A stretch of 64,000 nt of DNA, taken from assembly GCA_013151915.1 (NCBI GenBank), contig JAADHJ010000006.1, positions 1 through 64,000 of the forward strand. The letters are read 5' to 3'. How positions within the stretch are numbered: the first letter of the stretch is position 1; every line of letters begins with the position of its first letter. Shown piece by piece: positions 43,333 through 52,996 of the stretch. The DNA is from Deltaproteobacteria bacterium. Its GTDB lineage: Bacteria > BMS3Abin14. The notes under the pieces were generated by a model. That model saw nothing but the letters and a program-made list of their open reading frames with translations, made no database searches and was not told the DNA's origin. The position numbers and the translations under genes are program-made.

Positions 43333-45768
43333 ATGACGGCAAGTTCATCAATGAAAGCCAGGTTGAAGGTCTTCGCTTCGGGGATCTGGATGCCGGCTCT
43401 GGTATTCTGCATTATCGTAGCAGGGACACTGCTCCTGAAGCGGAATATCGACCGGTATCGGAACGAGCGGATCCTGAATGAAACGGAGATAACGGCAGGA
43501 CAGGTGGGGGTGCGTCTCGCGGACTGGATAAACATCCGGACGGCCCTGGTTACGCACATTGCGCGTGACATGCAGGTCTGGATGGGAAGGCCCCAGGATG
43601 AGTTTCGGCGCATGGTCTCCGGTTTTCTTCAGGTCTATAAGGGTTTTCAGGCCATCAACCTGGTGGACCCTGACTGGGTGATCCGCGTCACAGTTCCCAA
43701 CAAAGGCAATGAGCCGGCCTTGGATAAGGATCTGCATAACCATCCTGACCCCAGTGTAGTCCCCGCGATCAGCAGTGCCCTGAAAAACCGCTCACTGGCG
43801 CGAACCGATGTCCTCGGTCTCCTCCAGGGGGAAAAAGGATTCGCCGTCTTCATGCCCTCGTTTGACCGGAGGGGCGGCCTTGTGGGGATCGTCGACGGGG
43901 TCTTCCGTGTCAGGCCCATGATTGACCGCTGTATCCGGGATAAGGAGCTCCGCCGCCGCTTCAGGTTCACCCTGAGTGAAGTGGACGGACGTCCCGTCTA
44001 CTCGCATCAATCCGGAGGAGATCCTCCTCCCTGGCCCTTCCAGACCCTGCTTTCCTTGCAGATCGTAAACCGGCCCTGGATTCTCACCTTCGCCCCGTCC
44101 CCCACCTATCTTGCCCGACTCTCATCCCAGACCAGCAGCGCCCTGGTTCCGTTCGGGATCATCCTGGCGAGCCTTATGGCTCTGATGACCCGTGTTCTCA
44201 AGACCCGGCAGAGGGAACTTTTGCAAAGCGAGGAGCGCTTCCACTCCATTACCGAAGACGTGCTCGATTATACCCTGGTGGGCATTATCATCCTCGACGC
44301 CGGGTGCCGGGTGGTCTGGGCCAACAGGGCCGTCGCCAAGTATTTCGGCATGAGCCGGGAGGAGATGGTAGGGCAGGATAACCGCCGGCTCATCCGGGAG
44401 AAGATAAAATACCTTTTCGAAGACCCCGAACATTTTTCAAAAAAAGTCCTGGCCACCTACGAGGACAACACCTACGAGGAGGCTTTTGAGTGCCACGTCC
44501 TTCCTGATGGGGAGCGTAAGGAGCGGTGGCTTGAGCACAGGAGCAGGCCTGTCAATACAGGGGTCTACACCGGTGGGCGCATCGAGCAGTATTATGCCAT
44601 AACCCAGCGAAAAAAGGCCGAAGAGGAACTTTTGCACGTCCGAAAGATGGAATCCATCGGAGTGATGGCCGGAGGCGTCGCCCACGATTTCAACAACATC
44701 CTTATGCCCATCCAGGGGTACGTGGAGATGGCCATGACCGAGCTTGGCGCTTCAAGCCCCGTCTACGGTAAGCTGCAGAACGTTCAGACCGCCGCCAGGA
44801 GAGCTGGCGAGTTGACCAGACAGCTGCTGGCCTTCAGTTCCCGGCAGCCCCTGTCCTTCGAGATGATAAACCTCAATGACGTCATAGCCGAGCTGACGGG
44901 AATGTTGGACAGGATACTCCGGGAGAACATCGAGCTCGTGGAGGATCTGGATCCCGGCCTTGGAGACATCCACGCCGATTCGGGCCAGATAAGCCAGGTT
45001 CTCATGAACCTGATCGTCAATGCCAGGGGAGCCATGGAAGCGGGTGGTCGTCTAACCATAGAGACGCGGAACGTGACCGTGGGTAGGGATGGGGTGCCGG
45101 GCCATACAGAGGTCCCGCCGGGGAAGTACGTTTCGGTGGGTATGGCCGACACCGGGGCAGGAATGGAGCCCGGAGTTCTGGAGCATATTTTCGAGCCTTT
45201 CTATACGACAAAGGCCCGCGGGAAGGGGACGGGGCTCGGCCTCGCCACGGTGTTCGGGATTATCAGACAACATGGCGGAACAATAACCGTGGACAGCAAG
45301 CCGGGCAAGGGGTCTACGTTCAGGATCTACCTGCCGCGAAGTGATGAGCCGGCAGACGATGAGCCGAAGGTCCCAAAGGGGTTCGATGGACAGGGAGCCC
45401 GGCCGGAAATCAAGGCCAGAGTCCTGGTGGCCGAGGACAACGAGATGGTCCGGGAAATCACGGTAAACATGCTCCAGTCCCTGGGCTGCGAGGTTCTTTC
45501 CTCCGGTTTGCCCGACGAGCTTCTGTCTTTTCTAGGCCGGTATGACGGCCCGGTCCACATCCTTGTGTCCGATGTCGTCATGCCGCAAATGAGCGGAGTG
45601 GAGCTTTTCCGGAGGGTTTTGCAGAGGCTGCCCGACGTGAAAGTCCTCTTCATTTCGGGCTATGCGGACTGCACGCTCCTCGGTGAGGTCAGGGCGTCCG
45701 GTATGCCATTCCTGCAGAAACCTTTCAGTCTGGAGGATCTTTCCGCGAGTATTAGGAAACTCATGTAG
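43333..45768 (+). CDS. Hybrid sensor histidine kinase (Cache-like, PAS, HisKA, ATPase, receiver)
   Basis: 811 residues. A membrane span (about 13-33) and another (about 264-286) bracket a roughly 230-residue extracytoplasmic sensor region that looks Cache-like. Then a PAS domain (about 300-420), a HisKA domain with phospho-acceptor H451 in GGVAHDFNN, a HATPase with GTGLGLATV, and a C-terminal receiver with phospho-acceptor D747 in VSDVVMP. The ligand is unknown. GGAGGGGT precedes the ATG. It opens a signalling cluster with PilZ and HD-GYP genes. Confidence 0.92.
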   Translation: MTASSSMKARLKVFASGIWMPALVFCIIVAGTLLLKRNIDRYRNERILNETEITAGQVGVRLADWINIRTALVTHIARDMQVWMGRPQDEFRRMVSGFLQVYKGFQAINLVDPDWVIRVTVPNKGNEPALDKDLHNHPDPSVVPAISSALKNRSLARTDVLGLLQGEKGFAVFMPSFDRRGGLVGIVDGVFRVRPMIDRCIRDKELRRRFRFTLSEVDGRPVYSHQSGGDPPPWPFQTLLSLQIVNRPWILTFAPSPTYLARLSSQTSSALVPFGIILASLMALMTRVLKTRQRELLQSEERFHSITEDVLDYTLVGIIILDAGCRVVWANRAVAKYFGMSREEMVGQDNRRLIREKIKYLFEDPEHFSKKVLATYEDNTYEEAFECHVLPDGERKERWLEHRSRPVNTGVYTGGRIEQYYAITQRKKAEEELLHVRKMESIGVMAGGVAHDFNNILMPIQGYVEMAMTELGASSPVYGKLQNVQTAARRAGELTRQLLAFSSRQPLSFEMINLNDVIAELTGMLDRILRENIELVEDLDPGLGDIHADSGQISQVLMNLIVNARGAMEAGGRLTIETRNVTVGRDGVPGHTEVPPGKYVSVGMADTGAGMEPGVLEHIFEPFYTTKARGKGTGLGLATVFGIIRQHGGTITVDSKPGKGSTFRIYLPRSDEPADDEPKVPKGFDGQGARPEIKARVLVAEDNEMVREITVNMLQSLGCEVLSSGLPDELLSFLGRYDGPVHILVSDVVMPQMSGVELFRRVLQRLPDVKVLFISGYADCTLLGEVRASGMPFLQKPFSLEDLSASIRKLM

Positions 45769-45777
45769 GGGGGTGTC

Positions 45778-46143
45778 ATGCGGTTTAAACACTATCTTCT
45801 CATTGCCGTTCTCGTCTACGGATTAATTGCCGGTATCCGACTGGGTTCCCCATACGTTCGGAACATGATGTTTTCCCACGAGATGGACAGCCAGGCCAAC
45901 CTGATGAAGTTCGGCACAGCCATTCGGGCCAGAAACAGGCTCCTGGAATCGGCCAGGCAGTACAAGGTGCCCGTGGACGAGGATAACCTGGTGGTGATCA
46001 AGGACGAGGAGAGGGGGCTTGTCACCGTGGAGGCTGAGTACAGCATGACGGCGACCATCCCCTTCGGACTGTACTCCTACACGTGGCATTTTCACCCCGT
46101 GGTACGGAACAAAATTTCACCGAAGCCTCAGCGTAATTTCTGA
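45778..46143 (+). CDS. Small single-span membrane protein, unknown function
   Basis: 121 residues, starting MRFKHYLLIAVLVYGLIAG with one hydrophobic segment at residues 5-20. The rest is probably extracytoplasmic and includes two Tyr/Trp-rich strands near the end (FGLYSYTWHFHP). It resembles small pilin-accessory or DUF4845-like proteins in layout, but I cannot assign a family. It starts 9 bases after the kinase stop. Confidence 0.75.
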   Translation: MRFKHYLLIAVLVYGLIAGIRLGSPYVRNMMFSHEMDSQANLMKFGTAIRARNRLLESARQYKVPVDEDNLVVIKDEERGLVTVEAEYSMTATIPFGLYSYTWHFHPVVRNKISPKPQRNF

Positions 46144-46238
46144 CCGGCCGACCTTCTTCGAGGAGTTGATCATTGAAGCGGACCGGAGGATGTACGAGAA
46201 TAAGGCCGCGAACAGGGCGGCCGGTGGAGGAGTGGACG

Positions 46239-47000
46239 ATGACGGACAACGCTGAAAAAACGATCCTTCTGGTTGACGACTCGCTCCTTTTTCTGACCCA
46301 GATGAGAGATCTCCTTGGCGAGGCATCGTTCAGGACTATTGAATGCTCCGACAGCCGGAAGGCCAGGGATATCATCGAAGGCAGGTACGGGGACCTGGAC
46401 CTGATCATCACCGACCTGAAGATGCCCCGCTGGGACGGGTTCGAGCTGATAGGTTGGCTGAGGGATCAGCCGTACGGGGAATCCATCCCGGTCGTGGTTA
46501 TGAGCGGCGCCTATGAGCTGTCGGAGATAGTGGACCGGCTCAATGAACTGAAGGTCAACGGGATGCTCAACAAGGGCGCCCATCCCCACCACATCGTGAC
46601 CCGAATAAACTCCATCCTTTTCCCTGAAATGGAGGAGAAGAGGCAGTATGAGAGGGTCTCCGTCCACATCCCATCCAGCTATACCCTCGATGGGGTCGCC
46701 CATGACGCTGTAATCACCAATATCAGCCTGGGGGGCTGCTTTCTCGTGACCGGTGACCTCGCCCCGGCCAACGAGGTGGTCTCAGTAAAGATCGCGTTGT
46801 CCGATCCCGAAAGGATTATCCTTCAGTCCGGGGAGGTGGTGTGGGTGGTCGGTAAGGAAAGCTGGTCGGGGAAAAAACAGGCAATACAGGGTATGGGGGT
46901 CCAGTGGGTCGGGCTGATACATCCCGTCAAGCTGCTTCTGGAAAGTTATATCGAGGACGTCCTGAAAACGGAGCGCCTTTTCACCATATTCAGCCCCTGA
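46239..47000 (+). CDS. Response regulator with PilZ (cyclic di-GMP) output
   Basis: 253 residues. Receiver domain 1-125 with D59 in IITDLKMP, then a PilZ domain from about 130 with the two c-di-GMP motifs RQYERV (RxxxR) and NISLGG ((D/N)xSxxG). Probably binds c-di-GMP and links a phosphorelay to motility or adhesion. GGAGGAG (46226-46232) precedes ATG 46239; the longer upstream frame has no ribosome site. It converges on the HD-GYP gene with only 6 bases between stops. Confidence 0.88.
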   Translation: MTDNAEKTILLVDDSLLFLTQMRDLLGEASFRTIECSDSRKARDIIEGRYGDLDLIITDLKMPRWDGFELIGWLRDQPYGESIPVVVMSGAYELSEIVDRLNELKVNGMLNKGAHPHHIVTRINSILFPEMEEKRQYERVSVHIPSSYTLDGVAHDAVITNISLGGCFLVTGDLAPANEVVSVKIALSDPERIILQSGEVVWVVGKESWSGKKQAIQGMGVQWVGLIHPVKLLLESYIEDVLKTERLFTIFSP

Positions 47001-47001
47001 C

Positions 47002-47029
47002 AGACCTCATTCCCACTCGAGGTCTTTTT
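47002..47029 (+). terminator. Terminator overlapping the convergent HD-GYP gene
   Basis: AGACCTC (47002-47008) pairs with GAGGTCT (47019-47025), followed by TTTTT. It terminates the + strand PilZ transcript while lying within the last codons of the minus-strand gene. Confidence 0.7.
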
Positions 47030-48035
47030 CAGTTATGGGAAGGAAGGCGAGTGCCAGGTCAGGGTCGAACTGGGTGCCGGAACACCGCTTGATCTCGGTA
47101 AGAGCCTCGTCCCATTCCTTTGCCGGCCTGTAGGCCCTGGTAGAGGTTATGGCGTCGAAGGTGTCGGCAATAGCGATAATCCTCCCCCCGAGAGGAACCT
47201 TGTCGCCGGCCAGGCCGTCGGGATATCCCCGACCATCCCACCGCTCATGATGGTGTCTTACGAATCCAATGGTGGGCTGGGGAATAATGGGTTCCAGGAT
47301 TCGGACGCTCGTCAATGGATGCTGTTTGACAAGGTCGAACTCCTCGTCTGTCAGCTTTCCGGGCTTGTTGAGGATACGGTCCACAATCCCCAGTTTGCCG
47401 ATGTCGTGAAGCTGCGCAGCCGTAACAATATTCTGCGTCATCTCCCTGCCCATGTCCAACCGGCTACAGAGCCACTCGGAGAGCTGTGTGACCCGAGCGG
47501 AGTGGCCGCTGGTATACTGGTCCTTGGCCTCAATGGCGTTTGCCAGGGAGGAAACCACGTCGGTGAACATTGAGCGGATCAACACGGACTGCTCCATAAC
47601 TTTCTGCTCAAGGGTATTCTGGTACTCGCGGTTCAGCCGGATGAGGTTTACCTTCTCCAGCGCTCGGTCCACCGAGACCTGAAGGCTGTCGAAATTGAAC
47701 GGCTTGGAGATGTAATCGTAGGCGCCCATTCGCAGGGCCTCAATGGCGGTGTCGAGATCGGAGTGCCCGGTCATGAGGATTACGGCCGTGTTGGTAAACT
47801 TCTTCCTGACGCCTTCCAGGACAGCGATGCCGTCTTTATCAGGCATCCTGATGTCTGTGAGGACAAGGTCGTACGAATTGGCTTCGATAAGATCAAGGGC
47901 TTCCAGCCCTCCGGAAGCGGTTTCAACCTGGTAGCCCTGGGTGATAAGGAACTCGACAAGGACTTCCCGCACCATATCCTCGTCGTCAACGACCAGTATG
48001 CGGGTCGAATCGGTCCGGCCTGTAAGATGAGTCAT
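47007..48035 (-). CDS. Response regulator with HD-GYP phosphodiesterase domain
   Basis: 342 residues. Receiver with D61 in LVLTDIRMP, linker, then HD-GYP with H210-D211 in QLHDIGKLG, HHH at 261-263 and GRGYPDG at 268-274. HD-GYP proteins hydrolyse cyclic di-GMP (RpfG type). Its gene faces the PilZ response regulator, and the terminator of that gene sits in its 3' end. The PilZ gene 48054-48404 lies upstream, 18 bases away and co-directional. Confidence 0.9.
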   Translation of the reverse strand: MTHLTGRTDSTRILVVDDEDMVREVLVEFLITQGYQVETASGGLEALDLIEANSYDLVLTDIRMPDKDGIAVLEGVRKKFTNTAVILMTGHSDLDTAIEALRMGAYDYISKPFNFDSLQVSVDRALEKVNLIRLNREYQNTLEQKVMEQSVLIRSMFTDVVSSLANAIEAKDQYTSGHSARVTQLSEWLCSRLDMGREMTQNIVTAAQLHDIGKLGIVDRILNKPGKLTDEEFDLVKQHPLTSVRILEPIIPQPTIGFVRHHHERWDGRGYPDGLAGDKVPLGGRIIAIADTFDAITSTRAYRPAKEWDEALTEIKRCSGTQFDPDLALAFLPITEKDLEWE

Positions 48036-48053
48036 CTTCTCCCCCGTGAAAAA

Positions 48054-48404
48054 TCAGTATCCCTGTCTTGTAATCTGGGACTCCAGCACATACTGACGAA
48101 GCAGGCCGCTGTCCCTGTCCGAAATGTCGGTGAACTCGATTCCCATGCCTGCATCCCCACTCTCGTCCCCCTTTTCTTTTCGCCACGCCACTTTTCCTTC
48201 AATGGAGAAGGTGTGGCCAAGAGACGGGAGGGTGAACTCTACCTTGATCGTTGTATCGGCGTCGAGAGGTTTCGGGGTCCTGATAAAGATGCCCCCCTGG
48301 CTGACATTCAGGGTGTAGTGATAGAAGGAATCGGCGCCGTACTCACAGGTTACCCTGACCTCAGTGAGAACCCTGGGGTATCTTCTCTGGTCTTTAAATG
48401 ACAT
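48054..48404 (-). CDS. PilZ-domain protein
   Basis: 116 residues, one PilZ domain. RRYPRV near residue 8 and NVSQGG near residue 34 are the c-di-GMP-binding motifs. ATG 48404 has GGGGGA four bases upstream. An in-frame codon further out lies in the divergent promoter region. It is probably co-transcribed with the HD-GYP regulator. Confidence 0.85.
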   Translation of the reverse strand: MSFKDQRRYPRVLTEVRVTCEYGADSFYHYTLNVSQGGIFIRTPKPLDADTTIKVEFTLPSLGHTFSIEGKVAWRKEKGDESGDAGMGIEFTDISDRDSGLLRQYVLESQITRQGY

Positions 48405-48547
48405 GTGTCCCCCAAAATGGACTGGATACCTAATTTTCAACAGCGGGAACATTTTACATGGATATTCCAAAATTGCCAAATATTTCTTTTTTCCCGAAAT
48501 CCGCAGGGGACATTCTTCCGGTCAGGACCTGGGATTATCCTTATTAC

Positions 48548-48576
48548 TTGACAAGAGGGGCGGAAGAAGGGATAAG
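48548..48576 (+). promoter_or_regulatory. Promoter of the pyr operon
   Basis: TTGACA (48548-48553), 17-base spacer, GATAAG (48571-48576). Transcription would start near 48583, just before the PyrR-type hairpin. Confidence 0.6.
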
Positions 48577-48593
48577 GAAGAAAGTGTGGATCA

Positions 48594-48694
48594 CCCTTTA
48601 ATCTAATTCCGTGAGATTAGAAAGGGAGAACAATGGGTTTTTGGACAGACAGAAAAGATGCAACCTCTTCGCCCAACGGCGGAGGGGTTTTTTT
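48594..48694 (+). promoter_or_regulatory. PyrR-type attenuator leader
   Basis: A hairpin 48594-48626 is built from CCCTT/AAGGG and TCTAAT/ATTAGA around loop TCCGTGAG. The loop fits the PyrR-binding consensus CNGNGA and is followed by a purine-rich AAAGGGAGAA. An intrinsic terminator follows: AACCTCTTCGCC (48662-48673) with GGCGGAGGGGTT (48678-48689), loop CAAC, then a T-run. PyrR bound with UMP would favour the terminator. The first gene after it is pyrR itself. Confidence 0.8.
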
Positions 48695-48700
48695 GTGTGA

Positions 48701-49267
<567 letters not shown>

Positions 49268-49297
49268 TCCAGGGTCCAGGGTCCAGAGTCCAGAGGG
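49268..49297 (+). repeat. 7-bp-period satellite GTCCAGR between pyrR and pyrB
   Basis: Units GTCCAGG, GTCCAGG, GTCCAGA, GTCCAGA directly after the pyrR stop. A shorter inverse CTCTGGACTCTG lies near 49421-49434, so the two can pair across the gap. Confidence 0.75.
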
Positions 49298-49456
49298 GGA
49301 GAGCAGACGCGGAGACGCGAAGAAAGGGCGCTTGGGCGACGGGGCGCATGGGGGCATGGGCGTGTGGAGGGTCGGGATGTGCATGGAAGTATCGAGGAGC
49401 CTCTACTCTGGCCTTTCGACTCTGGACTCTGAAACTGATGTGAAGAGGTAGCGAAG

Positions 49457-50392
49457 ATGATCGGTAACAGCAGGCACCTGATAGGTCTTGACGGTCTCAC
49501 GGCCGGGGAGATCACGAGGGTACTGGATACGGCGGCGGGCATGAAGGAGATCGCGGACCGTAAGATCAAGAAGGTCCCCGCGCTTCGGGGAAAAACGGTG
49601 ATCAACCTCTTCTTTGAACCCAGCACCCGTACAAGGACGTCCTTCGAGATCGCCGCGAAGAGGCTCTCGGCCGATGCGGTCAATTTCGCTGTGTCCTCCA
49701 GCAGCACTTCGAAGGGGGAGACGCTCATAGACACCGCGAAGAATCTTGAGTCCATGGCTCCCGACGTCGTGGTGATCCGTCACAGGTTCTCAGGCGCGCC
49801 CGACATGCTTGCGAACCGTCTGGACTGCTCCGTCGTCAATGCCGGCGACGGGTCCCATCAACATCCGACCCAGGGGCTCTTAGACCTGTTCACCGTCAGG
49901 GAGGCGAAGGGGCGTATCGACGGGCTGAAGGTCGCCATTGTCGGCGATATCACACACAGCCGCGTTGCCAGGTCGGATATCTGGGGCTTCACTGCCATGG
50001 GGGCAGAGGTGTTCGTGAGCGGTCCGCCGACCATGATACCAAGGGGGATCGACCACATGGGCGCGAAGGTGGCGGGGAGTTTCGACGAGGCGGTGGATCA
50101 TGCGGACGTGATCATCATGCTGCGAATTCAGCTCGAGAGGAAGAGCGGGGCTCTCATTCCAACGCTCCGGGAATACTCGCGTTTTTTTGGGCTTAACTCT
50201 GAACGGCTCAAGCTGGCCAGGGACGATGTCACGATCATGCACCCGGGGCCCATCAACCGGGGTGTGGAGATCTCATCCGACATCGCCGACGGGGCGCGCA
50301 GCGTCATCCTCGATCAGGTGGAAAACGGAGTGGCTGTCAGGATGGCGGTCCTCTATCTTCTGGGCGGAGGAAGCGATGAAGTGGCTGATTAG
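49457..50392 (+). CDS. pyrB: Aspartate carbamoyltransferase
   Basis: Makes carbamoyl aspartate, the committed step of pyrimidine synthesis. 311 residues. The carbamoyl phosphate site [13 protein letters not shown] (about 50-62) and [10 protein letters not shown] (about 255-264) are clear. No pyrI regulatory gene is present. Its end overlaps pyrC by 17 bases. Confidence 0.97.
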   Translation: MIGNSRHLIGLDGLTAGEITRVLDTAAGMKEIADRKIKKVPALRGKTVINLFFEPSTRTRTSFEIAAKRLSADAVNFAVSSSSTSKGETLIDTAKNLESMAPDVVVIRHRFSGAPDMLANRLDCSVVNAGDGSHQHPTQGLLDLFTVREAKGRIDGLKVAIVGDITHSRVARSDIWGFTAMGAEVFVSGPPTMIPRGIDHMGAKVAGSFDEAVDHADVIIMLRIQLERKSGALIPTLREYSRFFGLNSERLKLARDDVTIMHPGPINRGVEISSDIADGARSVILDQVENGVAVRMAVLYLLGGGSDEVAD

Positions 50393-51674
50393 GAACGGAA
50401 GGGTTGTCGATCCCGGCGCAGGCCGTGACGATGTGACAGACCTTCTCCTTAAGGACGGCAGGGTATTCCGTGTGGGGAAAGGCCTCGAGGCCCCGGATGG
50501 CTTCAAGGTGATGGACGCTTCAGGCAAGGCGGTGATGCCGGGGTTTATGGACATGCACTGTCATCTGAGGGAACCCGGGTTCGAACACAAGGAGACCGTT
50601 GCATCGGGCAGTGCGGCGGCCGTTAAGGGAGGGATTACCTCCCTGATGTGCATGGCCAATACCGATCCGGTCAACGACAACGCCTCGGTGACCTCGTACA
50701 TCCTCGAAAAGGCCCGGGAGGCTGATCTTGCAAGGGTATACCCCGTGGGCTGTGTGACCCATGGGATGAGGGGCGAAACCCTCTCCGAGATGGGGGAACT
50801 GGCCGGTTCAGGATGCGTTGCGGTGTCCGATGACGGCCGTCCCATACTCGATGGGGAGATAATGAGGAGAGGAATGGAGTACGCGTCCGCTTTCGGGCTC
50901 TTTGTCATTGACCATGCTGAGGATCTCACAATCACCGGAGACGGGGTGATGCATGAGGGATTCGTGTCCACCATGCTGGGACTGGCGGGGATCCCCGCCG
51001 CTGCGACCGTCACCGGGGTAGCACGCGACATCGCCATCGTAAAGGAGCTCGGAGGGAGGGTCCACCTGGCACACATCAGCACCAGGAACTCCGTCGACCT
51101 GGTCCGGCAGGCCAAAAAGGAGGGGCTTGCGGTGACCGCCGAGACGTGCCCTCATTACTTTTCTCTCACCCACGAGGCTGTAATCGGCTACAACACGAAC
51201 GCCAAGGTCAAGCCGCCGCTCGGGACCAGAGACGATATCGAGGCTGTGATAGAGGGGCTGGCCGACGGGACCATCGACGTCATCGCCAGCGATCATGCCC
51301 CTCACCACCGGGATGACAAGGATGTGGAGTTTGATCTGGCCGCCTTCGGGATATCCGGCCTGGAGACCTCGCTTTCCCTTACCCTCGGACTTGCGGAAGA
51401 TGGGCGTCTGGGCCTCATGGAGGCGGTGAAAAAGTGGACCTCGGCTCCAGCCGCCATCGCCGGGTTGCCCGGGGGTTCCCTGAAAAAAGGAGAACCCGCC
51501 GACCTGATCATCGTCGACCTTGAAAAGGAATGGACCGTTGATCCTCAGCGGTTCGTCTCAAAGGGGATGAACACCCCCTTTGCGGGAATGACTCTGAAAG
51601 GAGAGGTCGACGCGACATTCGTTGGTGGGAAACTGGTGTATGAGAGGAAGAGTGGGGTTAGCCCTGGAACCTGA
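50376..51674 (+). CDS. pyrC: Dihydroorotase, zinc amidohydrolase type
   Basis: Closes carbamoyl aspartate to dihydroorotate. 432 residues. Zinc motif [10 protein letters not shown] near residues 57-66, and DHAPHH near 310. ATG 50376 follows GGAGGAAGCG and overlaps pyrB, which fixes the start. The active type of paired pyrB/pyrC. Confidence 0.95.
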   Translation: MKWLIRNGRVVDPGAGRDDVTDLLLKDGRVFRVGKGLEAPDGFKVMDASGKAVMPGFMDMHCHLREPGFEHKETVASGSAAAVKGGITSLMCMANTDPVNDNASVTSYILEKAREADLARVYPVGCVTHGMRGETLSEMGELAGSGCVAVSDDGRPILDGEIMRRGMEYASAFGLFVIDHAEDLTITGDGVMHEGFVSTMLGLAGIPAAATVTGVARDIAIVKELGGRVHLAHISTRNSVDLVRQAKKEGLAVTAETCPHYFSLTHEAVIGYNTNAKVKPPLGTRDDIEAVIEGLADGTIDVIASDHAPHHRDDKDVEFDLAAFGISGLETSLSLTLGLAEDGRLGLMEAVKKWTSAPAAIAGLPGGSLKKGEPADLIIVDLEKEWTVDPQRFVSKGMNTPFAGMTLKGEVDATFVGGKLVYERKSGVSPGT

Positions 51675-51697
51675 AACCCGGAATCCTCGGAGCGGCC

Positions 51698-52852
51698 ATG
51701 CAAAGTCTTGCTCAAATTCTGAAGGATAACAAACCGCGGGCGACCCTCGCCCTTGCGGACGGCACCGTCCTGCATGGATGGGGTTTCGGGACATCCGGGA
51801 CGGCTGTGGGCGAGGTTGTCTTTAACACATGTATGACAGGTTACCAGGAAGTCCTCACCGATCCCTCCTACCACCGTCAGATCGTGGTGATGACCCCCAC
51901 GCAGATCGGAAATACAGGGGTTAATTCAAACGATAGTGAATCGGCCAGGCCATATGTCGCCGGCTTCATCGTTCGGGAGAGTTCCCTGCTCACGAGCAGC
52001 TGGAGGGCGGATGAAGGGATGGAAAGCTTTCTGGCGAGGAATGGGATCACCGGGATCGAGGGTATAGACACCCGTGCATTGACGAAGCACCTTCGTGATC
52101 ACGGGGCACAGGGCGGAGTGATCGGCATCGGTGATGTTGATCCGGATGAACTCATTGCAAAGGCGAGGGGATGGGGCAGCATGGAGGGCAGGGACCTTGT
52201 CACGGAGGTAACCCCTTCCGAAGAATACAGGTGGGAAGAGGGCCCGTTTCATCCTGTTGCCGGGTTTGCCGAGGTTGAAAAAACGCGGCGCGTTGTAGCA
52301 ATGGATTTCGGAATAAAACGTAATATTCTCCGGGAATTAGCGGGTTCAGGTTGCGAGGTGACGGTGGTTCCGGCTTTCACCTCCCCGGAGAGGATCCTGG
52401 AACTTTCGCCGGATGGGATCTTCCTCTCCAACGGTCCGGGCGACCCGGGGCCGGTCAGATATGCCGTTGATACCGTGAGGGCCCTTCTGGGCAAAGTCCC
52501 CATTTTCGGGATCTGTCTGGGGCACCAGATCCTCGGCCTGGCGCTGGGCGGTCGTACTCGCAAGCTGGTGTTCGGGCACCACGGGGGAAATCACCCCGTG
52601 AAGGACCTCTCCACGGGGAAGGTGGAGATTACATCGCAGAACCACGGGTTCGTTGTGGATTCCGACTCCCTCCTCGCGGCCGGCCAGCGGGTTGAGGTGA
52701 GCCATATCAACCTGAACGACGGGACGGTGGAGGGAATACGGCATCTGGAGATTCCCGTTTTTTCCGTCCAGTACCATCCCGAGGCATCCCCGGGGCCCCA
52801 CGACTCACACTACCTTTTCCACCGTTTTGTTGAACTTATGACTATCCCGTAA
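51698..52852 (+). CDS. carA: Carbamoyl-phosphate synthase small (glutaminase) subunit
   Basis: Supplies ammonia from glutamine to CarB. 384 residues. The catalytic Cys C273 is in GICLGHQ, with the His/Glu partner in [11 protein letters not shown]. The stop TAA falls inside a family B repeat (CCCGTAAAAAGTC), so the last residues are specified by the repeat. It is separated from carB by that repeat. Confidence 0.96.
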   Translation: MQSLAQILKDNKPRATLALADGTVLHGWGFGTSGTAVGEVVFNTCMTGYQEVLTDPSYHRQIVVMTPTQIGNTGVNSNDSESARPYVAGFIVRESSLLTSSWRADEGMESFLARNGITGIEGIDTRALTKHLRDHGAQGGVIGIGDVDPDELIAKARGWGSMEGRDLVTEVTPSEEYRWEEGPFHPVAGFAEVEKTRRVVAMDFGIKRNILRELAGSGCEVTVVPAFTSPERILELSPDGIFLSNGPGDPGPVRYAVDTVRALLGKVPIFGICLGHQILGLALGGRTRKLVFGHHGGNHPVKDLSTGKVEITSQNHGFVVDSDSLLAAGQRVEVSHINLNDGTVEGIRHLEIPVFSVQYHPEASPGPHDSHYLFHRFVELMTIP

Positions 52853-52980
52853 AAAGTCTCTTCGAGCCTTTTTACGGGGCGGTCAAGCCAACGGCGTGAT
52901 TCCCCCGCCAGGCGAAGCGAATCCACCTGGTTCCACCCCCACCCAAGGATGTACGCTCCGCGCACATCCTGCTTGATGGA
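52840..52980 (-). repeat. Family B repeat, inverted
   Basis: Runs from CCCGTAAAAAGTCTCTTCGAG to GCGCACATCCTGCTTGATGG. It covers the carA stop codon and most of the 144-base carA-carB gap. The extra internal part CCAACGGCGTGATTCCCCCG is also visible (inverted) in the copy before trpB2. Confidence 0.8.
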
Positions 52981-52996
52981 GTAGGAGAATAATACT

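Noticed and set aside
47763-48401. 212-codon open frame on the + strand over the HD-GYP and PilZ genes
   Set aside because: Both minus-strand genes carry full domain motifs, while this frame has none.
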